Positions 11,591 through 25,162 of a stretch of DNA of 64,000 bases are shown here, piece by piece. Under the pieces are notes generated by a model. It was not told the DNA's origin, did no database searches, and saw nothing but the letters and a program-made list of their open reading frames with translations. Source of the DNA: Cheilinus undulatus (lineage: Eukaryota; Chordata; Actinopteri; Labriformes; Labridae); assembly GCF_018320785.1 (NCBI RefSeq), contig NC_054872.1, positions 41,714,551 to 41,778,550 of the forward strand. The letters run 5' to 3'. A program made the translations under genes and the position numbers. The stretch's first letter is position 1; every line of letters begins with the position of its first letter.

Positions 11591-13206
11591 GGGGCTTGTG
11601 AGAGAATAGTCGGCGTAAGAAATAAGACAAAAATGCAGTGCAGAATCATTCCAGGTGCTTAGAAGTGACGCAAACCGAAGTGCCTAACACAAACCAAGGT
11701 TCGACATCATGGTCCTGGGTGAACTGTGTTTGCAAAAGCTTTGTTTATCCTCATGTCACTGTTACAGCTCTCTCCTCTGTTACTAATGGGCAGCCCTTTA
11801 AGAATCATTGAAGCTTCTGTCTGTTGTCAAACACCCAGACTGAGGGGGGCCCATGCTGGTATTTGCCTCCAGGCCTTAAATCATGTAGCCGCCCCTGCAT
11901 CTGATCCTCTGTTTGTTGATGCTCTCATGAGAATTGTGAAGGATTAACCCAGTGAAGGAGTGACGTGGCGTTTCCTGGTTCTCCACTCTTTAATTTCCTC
12001 TTTCTCACGCTTTTGCTCATTCACCCCGAGCTCCCTGGGAGTCATTATCCACAAATCCACCTCTGATGTTAGTGTTGCACAACCAGACTAACTTACAATG
12101 TGTGTGACTGATAAAACCAAAGAACGAGTGTTTTTCATCTAATAGTTGCAGATTTTCTTGCTTTTAGAGGCTGAAGCCAGGAATAAGTTCCAAGAAATGT
12201 TGAAAGTCTGTAAACATTTATTACTTCCTGATTAATACAATATGTGAAATGTTGTGTTTGTTTTTGGGCTTTAACCCCTTCATCTACAGAGATGGTAAAG
12301 TAGGAGAGAAGGCAGGCTTACAGGTCATGAACTGCAGACTGCAAATGAGCAAAAACAGATGGGTGTGCAGTGGAGAAAGAGAGTAAGGTGAGTGAAGGTC
12401 ACGGTGAACATTAAGATTAATATTCTAAGATTCTTCAGTGCTGATGGTGTCAGTGCAGCGGTTTAGACTACACAGAGCTGGGGGCTTGCAGAAAGACTGC
12501 ACGGGGTCTTGAAGAAGGAAAGCAGACAGCGATGGCATCCACAGAGAGAAGGAAGTGTTGGAAAACATGAGGGAAACTTTGAGGCCCTGCAGACGGTTCA
12601 GACATGTGTTTACCACCCGGTGGATTTAAAGCTCTGCTGACGGATGGATTCCCCACAGATTTATGATGCATGCAGGCACATGATAGCCCTCTCTAACACG
12701 GCAGGTAAAACTCACAGTAAAGATGAGATCTAGGACACTTTCAATTTGTTTAACATTGGATTATTTCTCCTCACAATATACACAAACACCTGCTATGACT
12801 GGATCATGTTGCCCTGTAACACAAAAAGAAGAAAAGTGACAAGGCAACGGCATGAATGCAGATATTAGATAAATATCTGTCAGTGCAGCGCTACAGTCTT
12901 GTGTTATGGAGTCAAAATATACCAAAAACAATGAAAAAATAAGCTAGACTAATAACATAATACAAGTGCATATACTGACCCACTGAACACAAATATTCAA
13001 AGGAAAGGCAAAGTTTTAATCTGATCTTCAAATCTGCTACAGCTCATTTAAGGTTTCAACTAGAAACACATGATTCAATTGCCCCACATGTTCCTGAAAG
13101 CTATGACAGGCCTATGGAACTCAAAAATACAAGCATTGCCCCTTTAGTTAACTCTAACTCAGACTTTGTTTTTTGCAAATGCTCTTGATGGTTTTTATTC
13201 CAGATT
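11591..13206. other. Intergenic DNA, nothing recognised
   Basis: No gene, RNA gene or repeat family recognised. Short frames at 11726-11947 and 12425-12671 lack splice context and family resemblance. Confidence 0.45.
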
Positions 13207-13500
13207 CCAGGTCAGATCAGGTCAGGTATGGGAGCATATGCCAGTTTTGACCTTCATCACATAAACCTTGGTCCTGTACTGCTCTGGCCTCCTGATGGCC
13301 ATCGTCCAGGCCTGTGTCCACGCCCCATTTCCTCAGGTACCCGTGAGGCATGCGGTCACCTCTAGCATCTGGACCAGCCTTACAGAGTCCTGAACACCCA
13401 GTATGGGCTGTTGACTTCCAGATGGCATTCAGTAGAAATGGTCTCTGGAGGATTCTGGAGCTTTGAGGGTTCCCACATTCACTCATCCAGCTGCTTTCTG
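13207..13500 (-). mobile_element. Inverted 3'-end piece of the neighbouring RTE-type LINE
   Basis: About 13207-13390 matches the complement of about 14150-14345. Both carry the strings AACCTTGGTCCTGTACTG and CTCTGGCCTC and end in repeated GGTCAG words. It is therefore a second copy of the same LINE 3' end, in opposite orientation to the downstream fragment. Confidence 0.65.
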
Positions 13501-14345
13501 CCCATTGTTCCACCTCTGACTTCTCCCCAGTTGATTCTTCGGTCTTAGCCCCTACACTCTTGAGAACAAGCATGAACTGAATAGTGGGGCGGGTAACAGA
13601 GGAAGTGACCTGTGGAGTGTCTTTGGACTTTGCCAACAATACTTTGATCCTTGCAGAGAGTGTAAATGTCCTTGTGGGAGCTGTGAACTTGCTGAGCAAA
13701 CAGGCTGAAGTGTTGGGAATGAGCGTCTGCTGGACCCAAACAGAGATTCAGGCATTGGAGGATGCTGCCATCAAAGCTGTGTCTGTGAATGGTGACAGCG
13801 TGGATGTTGTAGAGCAGTTCACTTACCTTGGCAGTGTAATCCATCAATCTACTGATGGGAGGCTGAGATCAACCGGAGATATGGGGCAATGGGTTCACTG
13901 AGCAAGACAGTGTGGTGTTCCCAGTATCTGAGCATTTGGGCAAAAGTCAGAGTCTTTGGGTCCTTATGGTCTTACTATACTTTTGTGAGCTCTGGACGTT
14001 GACTGATGGCTGAAGCACCAACTGGACTCCTGTGTGACAGCTTCTCTTCAGTGCATCTTCGGATATTGTTGGTAAGACATGCTCAGGAGAACTGGGATGG
14101 GAAGGGGAGCTGCATATTACTGGAAAAGCAGCTGCACTTTTTCAGGCACCTCTCCTAGGCCCTGTGAGCTGGTCCACATGCCAGGGGCGACCGCGGGCAT
14201 CGTGGACGGGTAAGATAGGAGGATACTTGGAGAGTTGGAGCATGGGCCTGGCACAGGCCTGGAGGATGGCCATCAAGAGGCCAGAGCAGTACAGGACCAA
14301 GGTTGATGCAGTAAAGTGCCAAACCATACCTGACCTGACCTGTCT
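13501..14345 (+). mobile_element. RTE-type LINE C-terminal fragment (decayed)
   Basis: The plus-strand frame at 13584-13901 contains SLDFANNTLILAESV (a decayed LDFADD catalytic block) and EQFTYLGSVIH, then breaks. Further downstream a GRPRASW block is visible at 14180-14220, and the sequence ends in the 3' tail near 14345. This lineage differs from the VKEFKYL-type fragments elsewhere in the window. In-frame stops make it inactive. Confidence 0.7.
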
Positions 14346-15984
14346 ATGCTGTACATAGGAAATTCTTTGATAAATGAACCAGGACTCTCAGTACTAAAAT
14401 GATGTATTTTCACTGGATTATAATCTGCAGTCCTCTGTTAATTTTGGAATTATCCACAACAACACTCACATTTGTATCTCTCTCATTTATTAGACTCTGC
14501 AGGGACAGCCAAAGGCTGGCTAAGCTAATGCTAACACTGGTTGTTTGTCAGTCTATATTCAAATCTGCATGACTTTTACTTTGAAATTTGTCACGTTACG
14601 GCATCCCTGAATTATGAATTTTGAAATTAATTTGCCATTGCTCCATCTTTTAGAAAGACAAAGATGAGGGGACCATGAAACCAAAGCACATCAACTTCAT
14701 CAAACGCCTTTTGGTAGATTGTTGTGTGAGCTAGAATGAGTGCATATGGTTATAAGATAAGCCAAAGTAAATCCAAGCACCATAAAGTTTGTGTTATTTT
14801 AAGTCTAAACCAGTCAGTCTTTGGCAGAGGGGTCCAGAGTTCTGCTCGGACCTGCAATCCGCGTGTCACTGAACAAATGTTTTAATGCTTTTTATCAGAT
14901 TAGTCCACTCTCAGTGCAGCAGGCCGGTCGATGGTCCACTCGGGCTGATGGGTAATAGCATTATCCTGTGTGGGCCGGGATTGGCAGACACTGACCTATC
15001 TTACCATTGATCGACTTTTCCCTGCAGGGCCGCTCTGACGCTCGCCTCCATCCACTGTTTCATTTGTTTATGAAATATTGATATTGGCTGCTATCTCCTG
15101 CTGGAGACGAGGAGATTCAGATGATGGAAGGAGGGCGTGTGCAGGAGGAGCTGGAAGGCTTTAATTTGAGGTTTTGTGAACTGAAAGTATTTTTTTCTGG
15201 GAGGGTGTGTAATCAGTTTATTATTTCTGTGATTGCATCATGATAGATTTTCTATTTCCTAATTTAAAAATGAGCTTGATTGAGTCACAGACAAAAGTCC
15301 CAGGAGAGGAGAGGAAAACATCTGCACCTGATTACCGTAAGTCTTCTAGTAAACAGTTAAAAAAAGGGGAAGATCTACTTTTAGATGATTGGAGTTGGCA
15401 GCAGATCATTCTGTAAGGACTTGGGCTAGGAACTGATGAGTCCCAGTTCAAGTTCTGGTGAAACCAAGTCTGGAAACTGGTCTGTTAGCTGGAGAGGTGT
15501 CTCTAAAATACTGCTTTTCACTGCATTAATGCTCAGAGGACTCACCAGCATATCCTGAATGTCAAATTGCAACCCACATTTCTGAGCATTTCCACCTCTC
15601 TAATTTACTCAAGGAAAGTTAATGCCATTTGAACTGTAGACAAATCTCACCTCAATAGAGCAAAACACAACAGAACAACATTTTAACTTAATCTACTGGC
15701 CCCATTTCCAAATATCATTCAGTTTTGATGGCATCATGCTTTCCGGTCACAGACTTTGCAGCACACAACTTCCTAAATGCTTCATCCCCGGAGCAAGAAA
15801 CGCCATTTTTCCTTCATTCTGAGTCTTATTTTTGGTTTATCATAGTAAACATGCAGCATCAAAGCAAAAAAACTGACCTGGTGCCATGGACTGATGGCTC
15901 CATGCCACATTGCACAGTAACTTTTGCAAAAGAAGCTCCAACCACTTACTGAGCGCATAAATGAGCAGAATTTCCCTGGTCAAC
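14346..15984. other. Intergenic DNA with a candidate conserved noncoding block
   Basis: No gene recognised. The segment at about 14885-15115 has mixed, non-repetitive composition with higher GC than its surroundings and no coding frame. By appearance only, it is a candidate conserved noncoding element. Conservation cannot be judged from one genome. Confidence 0.35.
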
Positions 15985-16211
15985 ATTTCTGAGTTATAAA
16001 TCCTTGTTTTGGACTGGTGTTTTGTGATATTCTAACATTTTGAGACAGTGGATTTTTATATTTTTGTGAGCTCAAAGCCATAATCGTGAACATTAAAACA
16101 AAAAAGTCCCTCTGCATGAGATTAATCTAGGATAGACGTTTAAATCCTTGAATTAAATCACAGCAAAAATAGAAATCTTTATGAAATTCTATTTTTTAGA
16201 TGCACCTGTAT
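15985..16211 (+). repeat. Decayed interspersed repeat ending in GATGCACCTGTA
   Basis: The block holds TTGTGATATTCTAACATTTTG and AAGCCATAATCGTGAACATT words and ends with AGATGCACCTGTA. The same order of words occurs at about 42885-43174, so the two are copies of one fish repeat family. No coding capacity is visible. Confidence 0.5.
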
Positions 16212-19070
16212 GTGTGCCATTAAGACAACCCTTCAGAAGGATTTACCTCTCGTCTGTCATTAAATGACCTTTTTTAACTTTTTGATACTACTGACTATGG
16301 AGGAGATTACACTTCTAATACATGGCGTTGAAAAGTACATTTTCAAAGTTTTGACAACCATAAAAGTGAATCATAAGAAGCGATTTATGAAAGGTCACTG
16401 ATTCTGCTCCCGTTATCTCCTCAGACAGGCAGTCAGGGGGCTCTGATGACAAAAGGATGACTTCCTGACTGAACCACAGATCTGATTTGAGGATGTAAGG
16501 TCATGAGACGGCTCCTTAGGGGTCAGCTTCTCTACAATGTACTGTAAGTCAAGGTAAGACCCCAATCAGCTTTAAAAGTGGTCAGTCAAACCTTAAGATC
16601 AATACTTAGATGTACAGGTATGCAGAGGAGGGAGCAATGATTAGAGTGATGTGGTTTCATCTGTTTAAACTACACTGCAGAAACTTAAATCTGTGTCTTA
16701 TGTATCTCTGAACAAGCCCAGATTAACATCTTATTTCAGGGCGTAAAAAGCAAAAAAGGCCTCAATATCTGCAAACAAACTATACTTAGCATGTGATGTC
16801 TGCATGAATTTATTATTCCATCTCATAAAATGTACTTGCTGTATTGAAAGCAGCTTCTAATAAGAACAAAGAGACCAGAATTTGGACGAATCCACTGTTA
16901 AATATGAGTTTCTCCAGTGCAGGAAAAAGCTTTGTGTCTAGTGAGTGTAGTTGTGTTTAAACTATAACTGCCAAAGATCTGTATGTTAATAGCGCCCTCT
17001 GTCTGTAGACTCCCTCTGGTACCATCTACTCATCAGATTTCCCTCTCTGATCCAGAAAACCGTCCTTTAACCTTCACTCGACCACAAAACGAGCCCACTG
17101 TGGCTGCTGCGGCCCAGGATGGATGCAGAGGATCTGGTCCGTGAACAGAAGCTTCAGTCTTCCTCTAATGACAGTCAGGATTGACGGCCCACCACAGCTA
17201 AAGCCTTTTATGCAGGGAAGAGGCTCCTGGATCAATAGTTGTTACCTAGGCAAAGCCCACACAACCACTAATGAATCCTCTGGCTTACAGAGCCAGCTCC
17301 TTCTGCTGCTGTTTGTCTACACAGGAGAAAAAGCATGGAAATACTAATTTATAATTTATTTATTCCTAAGTACAGCTGCTGTTTGAGGTTAGAAAATGAA
17401 AATACAATTATCAGGAGAATTCAAGTGGAGGTGTATTTTAAAAGATGAAACGGTCTATTATCCTTCAGCAGGTGTAACACCAGCCAGTTTCTGGTTTTTG
17501 TTTGTGGTAGTGTTTAGTGATTTTTCGGTGGTCTTTTCTCTCAAACTGGTTCTGTGGTGCGTTCAAAGATGGAGCTGCTCTCTGACATGACCATCTCTCT
17601 GTCTGCTCCGTTTTTTCAGTTTCTTTCAGTGTAGGATTAAAGTCGAGATATTTCAAAGATAGTAAAGCATGTTAGCATTCATCTGAGGTTTCGAATTATA
17701 AAAAAGCTCTGAGCCAACAAGGCAGCAGGTGAAGCTTCCTGTGTGGAACAATCTAAACACAGAGATGATGTAACTGAACTTAGCGGGTTCATCCATATTA
17801 TGCTTTAACACAGTATTTCCCAACCAATTTTCCTTGGAGTCCCCACATGTACTCAAGAAAAGCAGAGCCCCCCACCCCCGGGACCCAAGAGAGAAGAAAA
17901 AGTGACACATTGCTGTTAAAAAATCAACATAGATTTTAATTGCTGATGCATTAATGATACATCTTCAGTGATGACCTGATATTAGACCTCACTTTGCTGC
18001 CTCTCATGCAAACAACAGCCCGAACATCCTATCCACAGCTCTCTTACGAGTGAGTCAGCCCTGAGCTGAGAAGATGGCGGTGCTTTTTTTTTAACAGCTT
18101 TTCACCCTCATGTTTTCATAAAAAAAGTTTTAGCAAATGTATAGTAAATAAATCCTGTTGGGTTTTGGTTAGAATAAAATGCCAACTCACTTGAAGATGA
18201 AGAGTTACAAGGGAAAAACAATGTCATATTCCCAGGCAAGCTAAGAGCCTGCTTCTTTTGTGAGCCGTTCTTTCTGGCATCCTTTAGAAAGCTGGTTTCT
18301 TTTCCATTATTGTGGTTGTTTTAAAGACATGAGTGACGGCACAAACGTACCAAAAGATGAGCTCCTATTGAGTGGAGACAAATTATCTCTAAAATAGTCC
18401 CAGTCCTCATCACTCTAATCTCTTCACCAGGCTTTCTGTACATAGATAAAGCCATATTAGTTTACTAGTGGAATAACGTAGATCACATCAGTTGGCGAGG
18501 AAGTCTGCGGTGCATGCCAATACATGTCGTATTTAAACAAATCCCAGTGAAGGCATTCTAGACCACCTGTGTACACAGTCTGAGCGACCACAGGTCAAAA
18601 CATTATTAGTTCCCATTCAGATACCACACAAAGCTCTAAGCTGCCATTTGTCTACCCCTGATTTGAAGTATACAATACAATTTCACTCTAAAAATAGATT
18701 ATTTGGTCCCAGTCTATTTAGAGTAAAATTAACTCTGCTGGCAGAGTAATATTTTCAGTTGTTTTTACTCTAGACATGTTTTTATTTAACTCTTAATGAT
18801 GACTATGTTCTCAGTGATGAACAAAATAGAAATAACACTGTACTCAATACAGAGTAAAACAGAACATAATTCACACCGTACAGAGCCATTTTTACTCAGT
18901 TCAGTGCAATTTTCATCCTGTTTTAATCCTCATACAGTATAGAGATGAGCTACATCTAAATAGATAATTCTTCTGCCTTTCCACATATAAATAGAGGAAC
19001 AGCAAAATACCCTTTTTGTCCATATATACTGTAGGTGTGCGACTTAATGTTCTAATATTAAAGAAACAGG
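16212..19070. other. Intergenic DNA with minor repeat remnants
   Basis: No gene recognised. About 17810-17900 carries TATTTCCCAACC and a GGAGTCCCC run, like the end of an hAT-type element. About 18690-18930 is rich in ACTCT/AGAGTAAAA words, like an old interspersed repeat. The rest shows nothing recognisable. Confidence 0.4.
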
Positions 19071-20203
19071 TGTGATGAACTTCTGACAAGGACCCAGGAG
19101 CAGAGCACGAGTCAAAGTAGTCAGATTAAAGGAGTTTATTTGACAACAGCAATAGTGGAGATGATGCTGAGTGTACTGGCTGATGATTGGCAGAGAGACG
19201 GAGATGCTGCAAAAAGAGGACAAAATGGGATTTAAAAATTCACTGTAAAATCACAAGGTTGGAGAGCCAGGTTACCGAAATTATAGGCCTTAGTACACAG
19301 GTGTCAGGTGTGTAGATCTTGATTGCCAGTGATTAGCTGCAGCCGGGAGGCCTAACGAGCTGCAGCTGTGAGCATGCATGAGTGATGACAGGTGAATTAG
19401 AACTAGAGTGGGTGTGGTTAAAGTTTCACTCCAGCAGAGTTTCATCAGTGTTTACTCCTGGCTGTGGATGGTAACAAATGCACTAAAAAAGAGTACATTT
19501 GACTAGTTTTAAATAAAATATTTTAACTCTGGAAAAATAACTCCACAGGTTTTCTTGTGTGGGCAACATTTATCCATCGAACCATTAAAAGGGGTCAACT
19601 TGTAAATGCCCTTGTAGCACGTATGGCTGCATAGGAGGGATTTTATTTTTTGGTATAAAGAATAATAGGGAGAGATTAAAGAAAATTGTTTGACAAGGTT
19701 TTGACATGCTTCAATTGTATTGCCTTGTTTCCAAGTCACATCATTCTAATAGTTTTTTCCAACAGTGCAGCAACAGTTTAAATTTCTACACTTTTCACCA
19801 GACTTAGATTTGTATACCCACATTTATAGAGAAAAGGTTCAATTTCATTTTCATAACTTGACTTTTGTCACAAAAAGTTCAATGAGGAGACTGATACTGA
19901 TGATACAGCAGAGTTTGGAGCTGAAGTATAATATTGTTAAGCTAAACTAAATATAAAAACGGTTTTCTCTGTCACGGTTGACCTCCTGTGCTTTTCTAAA
20001 TTTTTCGTTTGGATTGTTTTTGGATTGTGTTGGAGAGGAGGCTCTCTGTTATTCTCTCACTACAGGCTGGTTGGAGAGGGCAGGAGCACTGACAGTCACG
20101 GCTGCAGTCAAGCTCTCAGGATCTCTTCCCGTTAACTAAACTCCTTTCACCTTCAGCCTCAGCTTGTGCTCTGCTTTTGGGTCCTAGTCTGCTAGTCATC
20201 ACA
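19071..20203. mobile_element. 1.13-kb TIR element, no transposase
   Basis: Terminal TGTGATGA (19071-19078) is matched by TCATCACA (20196-20203). The inverted homology extends inward for about 80 bp: GGACCCAGGAGCAGAGCAC on the left corresponds to GGACCCAAAAGCAGAGCAC read inward from the right, and both ends then reach AAAGGAGTTTA. The ends are inverted, so this is not an LTR pair. The interior has no transposase frame, so it is a non-autonomous or decayed DNA transposon of unassigned superfamily. Confidence 0.65.
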
Positions 20204-23200
20204 TGTACCTGAGAAACAGTGAGTTATTTATTTAAATTAGTTAAATGCATGTATTTATTTCTTGAGAACTTTTAAATAGTGCAACTGAAAGTCAAACCTC
20301 AGCAGGCGTTTTTGCCTCATCATAAAATCCCATCACAAATAATCTGAATAGGAATAAAGGAGTTTATTTCTTATGTTTCTTCCTTTAACTCATACTATTG
20401 AAAAAAAAATCCTCAAATTTGCAATGAAAATACAAACAGCTATGACTCGCTTGTTTGCCGCACAATTCAGTAAATAAATGGATTTTGTGGCAAATAAACT
20501 GCAGGTAGTTTTTATGTATGAGCTGTAAATAATAAAGTTAGCAACATTCAATGATCAAGTCTACATCAGTAACTTATCTAAAGATACAGAAAGCAAAAAT
20601 TAAGCCTTAATTTCTTGTAATGACCAAAATTAGCTCCCAGTGCAGTGAACAGACTTTTACAAATAATTGAAAAGTGAGTTCTATATTTTAAGCGGTAAGA
20701 TATTCATCTGCACTTGTCTGTTAAATGTGGCTAATAGTAGGTCTACTGCCATATTCTTTTACTATGAATTAGAAGAAAACTAAGATATGAGTCTTTGTTG
20801 TGTAACAGCCTCACCTTTCCATCATCAGCAGTTTTTTTCCTCTGCACCCAGATAAATCTCAGCTGATAAGACCGTCCACTTCCTCCTGCACTGTTTTGTA
20901 TTACAGATAACTCTGGATTGATTCTGACAGGCCTGATTTACAACAGAGAAGCTGAGCGGCTAAAGACCCTGCAGATCCTCTGAGATATGAAATAATGGCT
21001 GTCTGTGCTCGCTCTGCACCTCTATGACTGATCCGTTCCTGCTAAGACAAGCACTTTGCTGCTCGTCTGCGGGGTATTAGCTCAGCCAAAGGTTATTCCT
21101 AGACTATCAAACCAGAGCTGTGGTCAGGAAATGCTGACTTATGTGTAAATATCAATTTAATTAGCACGGGCCCCTGATGCTGAGGTTGCACTGCCTTGTT
21201 TTAATGGATGCAGACGTTAACAGTGCTGCGTAAGTCATTTCAGAACAAGAATTTAGAGGCTGATATTAGATTAGACTTGTTTACACGTGCATTAATGATT
21301 TGTATTCTGTCAGTAACTGTCAGAAGGTATAAATATTACACGGGACATCAATCATGCACTGGTATTTATTTAGATTTTTTCATTTGAACATAAAAGCTGA
21401 ATGGTTTTACAGATGACACATGCCATCTTGATGTGGATAAATGCAAATGGTCCTCCTTTTTAGCAGCAATATCCATGACATAATTTTTTCTTAAAGCAGT
21501 TCATGCATTGTGATAGAATCTCTAATCTTTCACAACATCATTTAAAGCTCAGACAGTGATATTATGGTAAATTTAAAGGCCAAAATCACAATGGTTTGTT
21601 TAAAACAAGAGTAACTCTCTCACCAAACGAGAAAAAGTAAAACCTTCACCAACAAAAATTCACACATGAATAAAAATAATCGATCATAATGACATGGGAA
21701 GTGAAAACAACATAGTTTTTACACTTAACCATCAAAAATAAGAGTCACAAATGCAGGTCACATCTCTGAAGCAGCTCACACTGTTATATAATCATAGGCA
21801 CAGCTCTGGTTAGCAGTTGGTGTTCACTTGTTTCGGTCTAAGGGCTTTGAATGTGTTTAAAACACAAGGCACAATGTCGCATCTCTGCTGCCAAACTCTT
21901 TTGTCGTTCATGCCTGAAAGAGTCGGCACCGTCGTCCTGTCACAGTTATGTAGGGCAGCCCGCTGAGCAGGGACTGAATGGGAGCAGAGCTCAGGATGCA
22001 GCCTCAGCACAAGCTCCTCTGTAGGTACAGAGGCCTTTATTCACGCTAGACTGGATTATCATTGTATGAGCGGAGGTAGAAGCACAAATACTTCATTATT
22101 TACACTGCAGCGTTAGTGTAGTCATTCACAAAGCTGTAAACAAGTGTTAGTTGCTCATACTACAGTAAGATACATAGGGACACTTTAAAGAACATACAGT
22201 CTATTTTAAAATGGCTGTAATAGGAATGTACACCAACTGTCTATAAAACAACACTTTATAAAAGGTGACATAAGCAAGGACGCTACTAAAACTGACTGGG
22301 ATTAAAAATCTTTATGAATTAATACAAAGATTCTGAGGGAAGTGCAAACTCCTGACAGTTGTAAGATGTAAAGAAAGAGTATTAGCTGATTATAGAAGCC
22401 CCATTCATTTTATTTTACCCCACTTTTCTGCCCATACAGAGTAATTTCTGTTTTCCTCAAGATCTTGACTCATTCATGTCACTATCTTTGGATAGTGTTA
22501 GTTTTATGTCTCAAAATCTCAAGAAAACTATAGAAAATAGCTTGCTAAGACAGGAAATCTAGGGTTGTTTTCTTGAGAAAATGTCACCAATAAGATGTGA
22601 TCTTGATTTTTAGAAAACGGGCTGTAGGTTACACACCTCTTTAGGATTCTGTGGCCGATGCACTAGAAGTGTTGCTTTCCCTTCAAGTAAAACCTTTGTC
22701 TTTTAAATGTTTGCAGTCATGTGATCCTGATGACGCATGAATGTCAAATGGGGGGCAGGAAGTGAGGTACAGCCGTTAGGAATGAATGGGAACAGAGCAA
22801 AGTTAGTGCTTGACAGCTCTAATGGATCTCTAAGCTGCAGTTTTCATGAGAAAATTTCTGCATAATTAAATGCATTCCCTACACTTTAAAGAGAGATTTT
22901 TTCCTCACACAGTTCAGCCAATTTGATCACGAAGCGATCAATTTCACAAAATGCCCAGTCCTGCAGACCTAACGTTGAGACAAGAGTCTTGAGGAGTCTG
23001 GTACTGAGCTAACAGGCTAGCTGAGCCCCTTTAACATGTACAAAAAAAAATTGATCCTCATCATGTCAAAAACCTACTTTTAATTGAAACCATGATATAG
23101 TATAACCTTAATCAACTTTGTGGAGTAAGAGACTGAGCAATGATGAGCTCTGTGCTACGAAATAGCCCTTTAATGTGAGCCACTGATATAGCCAGCTCCC

Positions 23201-23859
23201 ATTTGAGTGCCAGTCTTCTTTCCATCTTTTGTCATTATTTAATCCACATTTGAAGCCAAACTGGTGCCAAATGAAGAGCTGTGTGGGAACGAAACAACCA
23301 GCTCTACTGAGCTGAGGCGAATGATCTGGATCTGCTAAAAGAGACGGAATTCCTGCCACAGTGAGTGAGACTGGATGGACACCCGCTGAGAAAACATGGG
23401 CAACATCAGGATTTAATGTGCTAAACCACGACAAAACTGGTATAAAGGGGTTATTTCTACCAATATGACTGCTAAATTAATGCATAATTGGACTCATTAC
23501 TTTAGTTTGATAGAGAGGCATAGCCTTAAAGAGCAGCAGAAGTCTTCTTTGAATGCATTTTATTAAAAAGAATTAAGCTTTTTTGTGAAAGTATGGCAAT
23601 ATTGCAAATTCCAATTTACTGTACAATGAAGCAGGCAACTTCAAACACTATGTAGTCTCCTATTTTTGACCACTACCCCCACTCATATTAAGTATTAACA
23701 TTAAATCATAATACAACAAGAGGTGACACAAAAACATAAAAAAATAAAAAAAAAACAAGCAGGGTGGGTCATTTTGGCCAGAGGAAAACACAAGTTTTAT
23801 AACTGCACTGATAAAAAGAAGATGAAAAAATGAGGAAAAACACTAACTAAATAAATAGA
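20204..23859. other. Intergenic DNA, one candidate conserved block
   Basis: No gene recognised over 3.6 kb. The segment at about 20860-21240 is free of visible repeats and has a noncoding composition like old regulatory DNA, but conservation is untested. Frames at 21810-22010 and 23108-23434 lack splice context and family resemblance. Confidence 0.4.
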
Positions 23860-24385
23860 ACTACAATTGGAAATCATTTAGTTAACTGAAAGTGAATAAA
23901 AACTAAGCTTTACCCAAAAAAAAAAACCAAAACTAATTTAAAGTTTAGGGTGAGCTTACAAAACAAAAATTAAACAAAAATCAAAACTAACTATCCTTAG
24001 TTTTAGTCTTTGACAACCACACTGACTAGTACCTACATGAGTAAAATGGCCTGATTTGATTGGTTAAGACCTCACACAGTGGTAGTTTTATGTCTTTAGT
24101 TGTATTCAAACATAATCTTTCCATAAATAAAATGATAAGTGAAGAGCAGCCTGTTTGAATATGTTTTTAAAAATGTATGATCTCTGACATGTATTTGAAC
24201 AAACTAAAACTAACATTAAACTCATAAAAACTCAACTAAAACAAAGCATTTTTGCAAAATAAAAACTAAACTGAACTGACAAACCAGCAGCAGAAACTAA
24301 TAAAAACTAAACTAAAATTGAACAGAGAAAGTGAAAACAAAACAAAAACAAAAACCAATGAAAAATCCAAATCTATTGCAACCTT
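23860..24385. repeat. Degenerate AAACTAAA-rich interspersed repeat
   Basis: Dense AAACTAA, AAAACTAAACT and ACAAAAAC words on the plus strand are typical of a degraded A-rich fish repeat. There is no coding potential and the boundaries are approximate. Confidence 0.5.
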
Positions 24386-25162
24386 GGTGTGGGGAACATC
24401 CTCGACATAATACTTAGACTGTGATCCACAGTCAAGTTTGTAAAGTGACTGATGCTATGCATTTTTAATTTGCATGACAAAAGTGTGTATCACTTGTTTG
24501 CAAACACAGACGCATAAAATAATATTTTACACAATATAATGACGTGATGCTCGATACTCAGCATGCTGCTCAGTGTATAAACAAAGTAACAAAAATAAGA
24601 CGTCACTTAAAAAGAGAGGCTTTCAAGTAGATTGGTTACACCTGGCTAATACCTGGTCTGCTAAATAAGACCATGTTGGTAATGTTACGAGCGTGTTGAT
24701 CCCATTCTCTGAAGCTGCTTTCGCACATGCACAAAGCTCTGGAATTTTCCTGCAGAATTTTGGGGATGAGCTGAATGTGCAAACATGAATGACCAGATTT
24801 GTTTCCCTTACTTTACCTGCTGCCAGCCGCCTTCTGTGTGAAGTCGAGGTGAGCTGATATGTCAGTGTAGGAGATACTGTAGTATTTAGGAAAATTCAAA
24901 TACTACCTGGACATAGCATGGTACTCTTTTCTGCTCATAAGTGAGTTCTTTTCCATTTTTTTCCAGTTACATGTAACACTGATACAAAGGTAAAAACCTG
25001 CGTGGCAGGAAGGAAAAAGCCACTTAGGAAGATTTCAGGGCAGGCTGGTATCTCTGAAAAGTTTCTGTTATGCACGTGGGAAAGCAGCTTGAGATTCACT
25101 ACTGAAATAATTTCATGATGAATCAACTCACTGATCTGGTCAACATACTCTCTGTTTCAGTT
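24386..25162. other. Downstream flank of the rapunzel-like gene
   Basis: This holds the 3' side of the minus-strand gene ending at 25163. No AATAAA on the minus strand is evident close to the stop, so the 3' UTR end cannot be placed. No repeat recognised. Confidence 0.4.
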
